DNA of 21,041 bases from positions 1 through 21,041 of IMG/VR virus record IMGVR_UViG_3300020439_000102; one strand, 5' to 3'. The position numbers and the translations under genes were made by a program. Each line of letters opens with the position of its first letter. The stretch's first letter is position 1. The notes under the pieces are model-generated. The model saw nothing but the letters and a program-made list of their open reading frames with translations, did no database searches and was not told where the DNA came from. The stretch is from a virus. This document shows, piece after piece, positions 9,283-14,896 of the stretch.

Positions 9283-10385
9283 GATTTATTCAATTTATCA
9301 GGGAGGCAGCAGAGGCAGCAAAGAAGCCTAAGAAACCTTCCACATCCAGTAAGGGACGGTCGTCTGCAGCAGACAAAAAATTAGAGGACAAGCATGTCGC
9401 AATTACTTTTGGGAGGTTTAACCCTCCTCACGCTGGTCATGGTAAACTCCTGGATGCAGTCAAAGCGCACGGCGGCGACTCAGGCAATTACCGTATCTAT
9501 CCATCACGGTCCCAAGATCACAAGAAGAATCCGCTGACTGCACAGCAGAAGGTGGACCACATGCGTAAGATGTTTAAGGGGCACAAGGATGCTATCCAAA
9601 ACAACGAAGCGCATAGAAATATCTTTGACATCCTTCGCGACTTGCATGATGAAGGTCATGAGCATGTCACCATGGTCGTCGGTGATGATCGTGTGAAGGA
9701 GTTTGAGACCCTTGCAAACAAGTACAATGGTCTTCACTATGACTTCAAATCTATTAACATTAAGTCTGCAGGTGCTCGTGCTACTGACAGTGATGATCCT
9801 ATTGAGAATCTGTCCGCCTCAGCAATGCGGAAACATGCCCAAGGAGGAGATCACGACTCATTCCATATTGGGACTGGTGGATACAAGGACTCTAAGAAAC
9901 TGATGGCAGATGTTATCCAAGGGATGACACCTCCACCTAAGGCGAAGAAGGGTAAGAAGGGTGAGTCTGTCCATGAATCTGTCTGGACATACGCTCCTAA
10001 ACTAGACTTCGATGCCTTCCGTGACTACTACATGCTCAACCAGATCTACAAGGTTGGTGCAATCGTAGAGCATGATGACAGTGGTATGATTGGTAAGATC
10101 GTCCACCGTGGTCCTAACTACATCATCATGGAAGATGGTCTGGGTGGTGAGCACCGTGCATGGTTGCAGCATATCACAGAGATGACTGATGCTGAGACAC
10201 AGGCAGTTGCTGCTGACACTACAAAGGATCAAGGTAACTATAGTGCCGATGATGGCAGTGGTAACACCTGGAAAGCAGGGACTGACCGCTATCGTGAAGC
10301 ACTGCAGAATATGACCCCTGGTCAGAAGCCAGTTAAATTCTCAGAGTTTAACGCTTCCATTAGAAAAACTGCTGAAACTAAATAG
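9279..10385 (+). CDS. HxGH nucleotidyltransferase fused to a beta-rich tail
   Basis: This 368-residue protein begins MRFIQFIREAA, a short N-terminal leader, then a Lys/Ala/Ser-rich linker. The cytidylyl/adenylyltransferase domain starts at about residue 40 with GRFNPPHAGH (45-54), holding the nucleotide-binding HxGH (H51, H54). It ends with the phosphate-binding SASAMR (179-184), equivalent to the ISxSxxR motif. NMN adenylyltransferases and related enzymes share this layout, but the substrate here is not evident. After a PPPKAKKGKKG linker, residues 255-305 (YKVGAIVEHDDSGMIGKIV onward) look like a KOW/SH3-like barrel. The start ATG 9279 overlaps the ligase-like stop as ATGA. The stop TAG is embedded in CTAAATA. 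Confidence 0.8.
   Translation: MRFIQFIREAAEAAKKPKKPSTSSKGRSSAADKKLEDKHVAITFGRFNPPHAGHGKLLDAVKAHGGDSGNYRIYPSRSQDHKKNPLTAQQKVDHMRKMFKGHKDAIQNNEAHRNIFDILRDLHDEGHEHVTMVVGDDRVKEFETLANKYNGLHYDFKSINIKSAGARATDSDDPIENLSASAMRKHAQGGDHDSFHIGTGGYKDSKKLMADVIQGMTPPPKAKKGKKGESVHESVWTYAPKLDFDAFRDYYMLNQIYKVGAIVEHDDSGMIGKIVHRGPNYIIMEDGLGGEHRAWLQHITEMTDAETQAVAADTTKDQGNYSADDGSGNTWKAGTDRYREALQNMTPGQKPVKFSEFNASIRKTAETK
10378..10384 (+). promoter_or_regulatory. Late promoter motif CTAAATA
   Basis: CTAAATA overlaps the stop of the HxGH gene and lies 31 nt before ATG 10416. It is followed by a short inverted repeat (CGAAA at 10392-10396 with TTTCG at 10401-10405). CTAAATA-type variants of the T4 late -10 have been described for cyanophages. 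The stop-embedded placement repeats that at 7038-7044, which supports function, but the motif is short. Confidence 0.4.
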
Positions 10386-10415
10386 TATTAACGAAATTCA
10401 TTTCGGTTTAGAAAC

Positions 10416-11294
10416 ATGACGTTAGAAATGCTGGTGTCTGCGGCACTGATGGATTACAATCCTACCGAGCAGGCATATATCCTCAAGGCAATCGAAGAAG
10501 ATAAACTTCCTGATACCAAGAGACTCCACGATGGAGTCATGAAGGTCATGGAAGCATTCGATGCTTACGAGCCTACAGTAGAAGGCTACGCAGGATTCAA
10601 AATTGATCGTAACGCTGTCGCAAAGAAGAAGGCAGAGTACAAAGATGACCGAAATGTTGGTCGGGTTGTCAACGCTGGTGGTGATTCTATGCTCATCACT
10701 GGTAAGAAGGCAGACGGTCGTTACATTGTCGTCGGTAAGAAAGGCGAGAAGTCAGCAAGAGATGCTGCTGACCTAGGTGTCACCAAGAAAGAAGAAGTGG
10801 TTGGCATCGACATCGACGATCTCCATCAAGAAATGCTTGAAGGTCTCAAGCAGGCTCGTGCTAATGTTGGTAAGAGCAAGTGCTGGGACGGATACAAAGC
10901 AACAGGCACCAAGATGAAAGGTGGTAAGGAAGTGCCTGATTGCAAAAAAGAAGAGAGTATGAATGAAGTCTACAAGGGTAGGCATGGTCAGACTGACAAG
11001 CAGTATGCTGACTCCCGCTCCCAAGGTGGCAAGATGGTTTCTGGTGACTCCAAGATGAGTGGTGCTGAATACACTCATGGTCGTAGAGTCAAGGCAGCAA
11101 ACCCTGGTATGCAACCTGATGTAGGTGGCAAGACTAAACCCAAGTCCCAAGGTAAGATGGATAAGGGTACTCGTGCCGATCTTGATTATCGCAAAGCAAA
11201 TCTCAAAAAGAGCAACGAAGAGTTTATAAATAAACTGTCCGCTTCGGGACTGTTTACTGAAGCAGAGTTGCAAAAGATGGGGGAGATGGAATGA
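10416..11294 (+). CDS. Late or structural protein with CWxGY motif, function unknown
   Basis: This 292-residue protein begins with a helical stretch (MTLEMLVSAALMDYNP), followed by a Val/Gly-rich beta segment (VGRVVNAGGDSMLITG). It then has a cysteine-bounded motif starting CWDGYKATGTK at C156 and ending at C176 (PDC). The remainder is rich in Lys, Gly and Ser with little predicted structure, and ends NEEFINKLSASGLFTEAELQ. From memory, the CWxGY element recurs in marine T4-like phage proteins of unknown role, and the paired cysteines could bind a metal or form a disulfide. It follows a late promoter motif and overlaps the next gene as ATGA, so I favour a late virion-related role. That is inference. 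Confidence 0.7.
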   Translation: MTLEMLVSAALMDYNPTEQAYILKAIEEDKLPDTKRLHDGVMKVMEAFDAYEPTVEGYAGFKIDRNAVAKKKAEYKDDRNVGRVVNAGGDSMLITGKKADGRYIVVGKKGEKSARDAADLGVTKKEEVVGIDIDDLHQEMLEGLKQARANVGKSKCWDGYKATGTKMKGGKEVPDCKKEESMNEVYKGRHGQTDKQYADSRSQGGKMVSGDSKMSGAEYTHGRRVKAANPGMQPDVGGKTKPKSQGKMDKGTRADLDYRKANLKKSNEEFINKLSASGLFTEAELQKMGEME

Positions 11295-11674
11295 AACCCG
11301 TTGGTCACAAAGAATCATCTCTGAAGACAACCAAAAAAGGTAATGTCACCATCAATCCAAAGAAAGAGGATCTTATGTCCGAAAATCTAAGAAGTAGAAT
11401 CTTGAGTAACGTTGAATCGCTCAAGGAGGCTGCTAAGAAAAAAGACAAGCACATCAAAGCCGCCAAGGCAGGTAAGCGTTGGCAAGACTCTGACGGCGAT
11501 GGCAAGTGGTATGAGCCTGGCGAAGATGTTAAGGAGCAGAAGTGTGATTCCTCTGCATCTAAGACAGACAACGTTGCAGACGATGCTGCTAAGAAAGCTG
11601 CTAAGGATCGTATGAAGGCAAAGATGATGCAAGCTACGATCGATTTCGACAAGAAGAGGGAAGCTAGACAGTGA
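11291..11674 (+). CDS. Small basic protein with DxDGDG loop
   Basis: This 127-residue Lys- and Ala-rich protein includes RWQDSDGDGKWYEPGED. Its DSDGDG (66-71) resembles a calcium-binding loop of the EF-hand or dockerin type, although no paired helix or second loop is visible. It starts at ATG 11291 after GGGGGAGATGGA and overlaps the upstream gene as ATGA. A second plausible start is ATG 11374 (MSENLRSRILSNVESLKEA), which has AAAGAGGAT just before it. Two products or a downstream true start are possible. The Lys-rich ends suggest nucleic-acid or scaffold contact, which is inference only. Confidence 0.65.
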   Translation: MKPVGHKESSLKTTKKGNVTINPKKEDLMSENLRSRILSNVESLKEAAKKKDKHIKAAKAGKRWQDSDGDGKWYEPGEDVKEQKCDSSASKTDNVADDAAKKAAKDRMKAKMMQATIDFDKKREARQ

Positions 11675-11680
11675 TCGCAT

Positions 11681-11715
11681 ATATAGATCAGACCCCTTTG
11701 AGGAAAGATCTATGT
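11681..11715 (+). promoter_or_regulatory. Hairpin enclosing the start codon of the 58-residue gene
   Basis: ATATAGATC (11681-11689) can pair with GATCTATGT (11707-11715), giving nine pairs with one G-U. The 17-base loop holds the Shine-Dalgarno GAGG (11700-11703), and ATG 11712-11714 lies in the right arm. Closing the stem would hide the start codon, so translation could be controlled by structure or by upstream ribosome passage. Only base pairing by eye supports this. Confidence 0.4.
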
Positions 11716-11888
11716 GGGCACTCCTTCTACCCCTAGCAAAGAAGACAATCGGTAACCTTATCCAGAGAGACGAAGTGCGTCGTTATCTGGTAGAGGTTTT
11801 GCGTTCGCTGGCTGCTACAACGGACAACAAACTGGACGACAAAGCAGTTGACGTAGTTGAATCACTCCTGTTTCAGAAAGAAGAATAG
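11712..11888 (+). CDS. Small helical protein of 58 residues
   Basis: The frame runs ATG 11712 to TAG 11886-11888 and encodes MWALLLPLAKKTIGNLIQRD, continuing to a helical, charged tail that ends SLLFQKEE. The first 15 residues could form a short amphipathic or membrane-touching helix, too short for a confident membrane span. GAGG lies 8 nt before the start. It fills the space between two late genes and ends just before the TATAAATA promoter. I recall similar short proteins in cyanophage genomes, but I do not know a function. Confidence 0.65.
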   Translation: MWALLLPLAKKTIGNLIQRDEVRRYLVEVLRSLAATTDNKLDDKAVDVVESLLFQKEE

Positions 11889-11889
11889 C

Positions 11890-11897
11890 TATAAATA
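11890..11897 (+). promoter_or_regulatory. T4 late promoter TATAAATA
   Basis: An exact TATAAATA lies 32 nt upstream of ATG 11929 and directly after the previous stop codon. This is the canonical T4 late -10 element recognised with gp55, so the following Ig-like gene is very probably a late virion gene. It is the best promoter match of the heptamer sites in this window. Confidence 0.65.
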
Positions 11898-11928
11898 ACT
11901 TATAGGAACATCTTCTACACGGAGTACA

Positions 11929-12711
11929 ATGGCAATTTTTGGAAAAATTGATGCCGCAACCTTCTCAAATAACGTAGCGGTCACCAATGGTGACGCCACT
12001 GTTACGAAGAATGCAGCAGATACCGTCGTCGTGGGCGACATCATCGAGCTTTCTAGCGTCCCCTATATCGTTAAGGAAGTTACAAGCACAACCTCAATCG
12101 AGTTGCACAAGGCATATGCAGGTAGCACCGCTGCTGCTCTGTCTGGTGCTGTCCGCAGGACTGCCCCTAAAGCAGTTGCAGAATTCGTAGTCAAGGGTGG
12201 CGACTCTCGCTCCCGTGAGCTCGTATTCGTTGATGACACTGAGCAAGCAGTCGCTGCTAACAAGGCTCGTGGCATCTGGGGTCCTGGTTGGTGGCTCTAT
12301 GAGACCTACCAGACCGCTGCAGGTGACACCCGCCACAAGGCTGAGTGCATCGCATTCGTCCATGCTACCGCCGCCGCTGCTGGTGACGACGCTGACGATA
12401 CTGTGGTGGCAGACGTGCTTGAGACAATCACAATCGGCACTCAACCTGCTGACGCAACCACTTCTAGTGGCGCTGCAACCTTCACTGTTGCTGCAACCGT
12501 TGATCAGTCTGGCACTATCACCTATCAGTGGCAGAAGAAAGCATCTGGCAGCACCCGTTATGCAAACGTGTCTGGCGCAACCAGTGCATCTCTCGCACTG
12601 ACTGGTCAAACCGCTGCTGAAGACGGTGATAAGTATAGAGTGAAGATCAACACCAGCAAAGGTGCTGAAGAAGTCGTCTCTGATGCTGCAACGCTGACCT
12701 TCGGAACCTGA
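11929..12711 (+). CDS. Virion protein with C-terminal Ig-like domain
   Basis: This 260-residue Ala/Thr/Val-rich protein has no cysteine-rich or catalytic motif. Residues 1-80 alternate short beta strands (VVVGDIIELSSVPYIVKEV). The middle contains GIWGPGWWLYETY. From about residue 168 an Ig-like domain runs through TITYQWQKKASGS, with the core Trp, and EDGDKYRVKI, with the tyrosine-corner-like Tyr, to the end. Ig-like domains decorate T4-type capsids (Hoc) and tails and may bind cell-surface sugars. GGAG sits 5 nt before the start, and an exact late promoter is upstream. Codon use favours GCT/GCA and ACC, as expected for a highly made protein. A capsid decoration or tail surface role is inference. 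Confidence 0.8.
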   Translation: MAIFGKIDAATFSNNVAVTNGDATVTKNAADTVVVGDIIELSSVPYIVKEVTSTTSIELHKAYAGSTAAALSGAVRRTAPKAVAEFVVKGGDSRSRELVFVDDTEQAVAANKARGIWGPGWWLYETYQTAAGDTRHKAECIAFVHATAAAAGDDADDTVVADVLETITIGTQPADATTSSGAATFTVAATVDQSGTITYQWQKKASGSTRYANVSGATSASLALTGQTAAEDGDKYRVKINTSKGAEEVVSDAATLTFGT

Positions 12712-12730
12712 TAACTGACACTCTTTCGGA

Positions 12731-13102
12731 ATGCATTTTGATTTACTTAATGAGAAAAACTATTTGATGTTTGCTATTCAGCATTACGATAACCCCCAGT
12801 CGGTTACCGTTGATGATTTTATGGAGGACATGAAGAAATTCAAATACCTTAAGAGACTACTCAAGAGGTATTTGAAGACTGGTGTCCTCCGTGTCAATTT
12901 GATACTAAATCATCTGATCATCTTGTTTAATGTATTTGGCGACGGGACCATCCCACTTCTCATGTACAAACTAGAGAGAGAATACTGGTCTATCATTAAG
13001 ACCTTTCTCTTATACTTGAATAGATATCCTCAGGTTTCTGCAGGATCTCTTGACATTGTTGATATTGATAACGACGTAAAAGAATTGCTAGAAGACCTGT
13101 GA
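12731..13102 (+). CDS. Conserved phage protein of unknown function
   Basis: This 123-residue helical protein begins MHFDLLNEKNYLMFAIQHYD. The centre has a basic run (KFKYLKRLLKRYLKTG) followed by hydrophobic helices (LILNHLIILFNVFG and IIKTFLLYLNRYP), and the C-terminus is acidic (DIVDIDNDVKELLEDL). There is no transmembrane-length segment without charges and no catalytic motif. I recall similar proteins in other T4-like marine phages near structural or replication genes, without assigned role. It is translated just ahead of the next gene with a GTGA overlap. A late assembly role is possible. Confidence 0.75.
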   Translation: MHFDLLNEKNYLMFAIQHYDNPQSVTVDDFMEDMKKFKYLKRLLKRYLKTGVLRVNLILNHLIILFNVFGDGTIPLLMYKLEREYWSIIKTFLLYLNRYPQVSAGSLDIVDIDNDVKELLEDL

Positions 13103-13485
13103 ATGAAGACGCACCAACAATGAGTGTAGGAAACGGTGGCATGACTGGCTCAGCCGATGCTACTGGTCCTAATGCTGGTTACGATCCCCTCCTAGGAGGG
13201 TCGAAGCGTAAGCCTAGGAAGCGTCGTCGTTACACAATCTCTCAGAAAGAAATGCTTGCTACTGAGGGAGCACAGAAAGACACATCATACCTGCCATTCC
13301 TCATTTCATATGATGGATCAGAGCAGTATGTATTGTATAGTAAGTCTGAAGCACAACTAAAGATAGAGCTTCGTAAGATCTATCGCCCCGAAAACTTTAA
13401 GAAACTTGCAGTCAAACGTCTGTACCCTAATGATGTTATCCAATTCTATTGGAAGAAAAGACAAGCAGCACTTAGGGCAGAGTAA
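13099..13485 (+). CDS. Small protein with glycine-rich N-terminus and basic patch, unknown
   Basis: This 128-residue protein starts at GTG 13099 overlapping the previous stop (GTGA). ATG 13120 (MSVGNGGMTGSAD) is an alternative but lacks a Shine-Dalgarno. A Gly/Ala-rich lead (ATGPNAGYDPLLGG) is followed by a dense basic patch (SKRKPRKRRRYTISQK). The C-terminal part (about 60-128) has alternating strands and helices (PFLISYDGSEQYVLYSKSEA, ENFKKLAVKRLYPNDVIQFY). The basic patch could contact nucleic acid. I do not recognise a family with certainty. Confidence 0.7.
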   Translation: MNEDAPTMSVGNGGMTGSADATGPNAGYDPLLGGSKRKPRKRRRYTISQKEMLATEGAQKDTSYLPFLISYDGSEQYVLYSKSEAQLKIELRKIYRPENFKKLAVKRLYPNDVIQFYWKKRQAALRAE

Positions 13486-13952
13486 TGGCATTCGGTTTCG
13501 GCAAACTTGCCGTCTTGGAATCAAAACTATCCATCTATGAGGATCTCAGTAAGGAGATGCTCGATAAACTTGAGAGGGCTGTAGGCACTATCTCAGAAAA
13601 TAGCAACAAGATTGCTATCATCTTGGAGCGTCACGAGAATCGTCTGGACGAGAGTGAGCGCACGGATGCCCTCATCATTAAGATGATGGAGGAGATGAAA
13701 GAAACTCATGTGAGGGACAGGGAAGTCCTTCATGAAAGGATCACCACTCTTACAAAGAAAGTAGATCAGAATGCTAAGTTTGTAGTGGGTGCTGGTGCTG
13801 TCCTTGCAACTATGGTGACAGTCCTACAAGTGCTCCCACCACTCATCAATTCATTGACACCTGCTGTCCAATCTGTTAGCATGGTCTCAACGGATACTCA
13901 TGAATGGACTACGTTGACGACAAATACATCCGACTTCTCAGCACTAGGCTAG
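13485..13952 (+). CDS. Coiled-coil protein with one C-terminal membrane segment
   Basis: This 155-residue protein has a long amphipathic helical region (about 12-100, with heptad-like LESKLSIYEDLSKEMLDKLE and ERITTLTKKVDQNAK). It is followed by a hydrophobic stretch of about 20 residues (KFVVGAGAVLATMVTVLQVL) and a Ser/Thr-rich tail. This is the layout of a membrane-anchored coiled coil and resembles some phage holin-type or inner-membrane proteins, but I cannot assign it. It shares one base with the upstream gene, and its last 49 nt overlap the primase start in another frame. Confidence 0.7.
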   Translation: MAFGFGKLAVLESKLSIYEDLSKEMLDKLERAVGTISENSNKIAIILERHENRLDESERTDALIIKMMEEMKETHVRDREVLHERITTLTKKVDQNAKFVVGAGAVLATMVTVLQVLPPLINSLTPAVQSVSMVSTDTHEWTTLTTNTSDFSALG

Positions 13953-14896
13953 ACAAGTATAAGCACGTCAAATCAGGTCTCTATAACTTCCGCTGCCCCT
14001 ACTGTGGTGATTCACAGAAGCATAAGAATAAGGCACGGGGGTATTTTTTTCTGAAGAAGACTGAATACATCTACAAGTGTCACAACTGTGGCATAGGTAG
14101 ATCGCTGTCTAATTTTCTAAAGGACAATGCTGTGGATCTGCATGACCAGTATGTCATGGAGAAATATAAGCAGGGGATGACAGGTAAAGGGAGGCATACA
14201 CCCTCACCAGAATACAAAGGTGCAACACCAAAGTTTGCCAAGAAGGTAACAGATTGCACACCTATTTCAGAGCTAAATACAGGACACCCCGCAAAAGAAT
14301 ATCTTCTCAAAAGGAAGATACCTGAAGATCAACTAGGTAGATTCTTCTACGTTGATAAGTTTAAGAGGTGGGTCAACACACAACGTCCCACGTTTGAAAA
14401 TCTACAGAATGACAGACCTAGAATTATTATCCCTCTCATTGGTGAGGACGGTGTGTGGTTTGGAATCCAGGGTCGCTCTCTGGCAGCAACTTCTACGCTA
14501 CGATACATCACAGTAATGTTTGAGGATAGACTCAAACTATTCGGACAAGATCATGTAAACCCTGAGGAAACCGTTTATGTCACAGAAGGACCATTCGACA
14601 GTACTTTCATTAGACAAGCTGTTGCTATGTGTGGTAGCGATGTTGACCACCGCTCTATTCCTTATAAGAATAGGGTCTGGGTATTCGACAACGAGCCCCG
14701 CAATAAACAAATCGTGTCACGGATTGACGCTGCCATCAGAAGCCAGGAGCAGGTGGTTATCTGGCCAAAAGGATTAAAGGAAAAGGATATCAATGACATG
14801 GTGTTGGCAGGACTTGACCCTTCTGCTATAATAAAAGACAACACCTTTTCGGGATTAACAGCAAAGGTAAAACTAACAGATTGGAAAAAGGTATGA
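13904..14896 (+). CDS. 61: DNA primase (gp61)
   Basis: This DnaG-type primase makes RNA primers with the gp41 helicase. The N-terminal zinc ribbon is CPYC (C31, C34) with CHNC (C59, C62). The Toprim region shows VYVTEGPFDSTF with the catalytic Glu, then WVFDNEP with an acidic metal site, and EKDINDMVLAG. The 330-residue length matches T4 gp61. ATG 13904 is preferred because the family begins close to KYIRLLSTRL. This start lies 49 nt inside the preceding membrane-protein gene. The stop overlaps nrdA as ATGA at 14893-14896. Confidence 0.93.
   Translation: MDYVDDKYIRLLSTRLDKYKHVKSGLYNFRCPYCGDSQKHKNKARGYFFLKKTEYIYKCHNCGIGRSLSNFLKDNAVDLHDQYVMEKYKQGMTGKGRHTPSPEYKGATPKFAKKVTDCTPISELNTGHPAKEYLLKRKIPEDQLGRFFYVDKFKRWVNTQRPTFENLQNDRPRIIIPLIGEDGVWFGIQGRSLAATSTLRYITVMFEDRLKLFGQDHVNPEETVYVTEGPFDSTFIRQAVAMCGSDVDHRSIPYKNRVWVFDNEPRNKQIVSRIDAAIRSQEQVVIWPKGLKEKDINDMVLAGLDPSAIIKDNTFSGLTAKVKLTDWKKV

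Noticed and set aside
9942-9965. Repeated GGTAAGAAG-like units as a tandem repeat
   Set aside because: They encode a Lys/Gly linker and are explained by low-complexity protein sequence.
11220-11231. TTATAAATAAA inside the gene at 10416 as a late promoter
   Set aside because: It is possible, but it lies in coding sequence 60 nt before the next start, and the AAA/ATA codons explain it; I did not list it as a feature.
12094-12609. A 171-codon - strand frame opposite the Ig-like protein
   Set aside because: Its Cys- and Ser-rich product is typical of the complement of an Ala/Thr-rich gene and shows no motif.
14828-14836. TATAATAAA within the primase gene as a promoter for nrdA
   Set aside because: The only TTGACC nearby is 7 bases away, too close for a -35, and the site codes for conserved primase residues.
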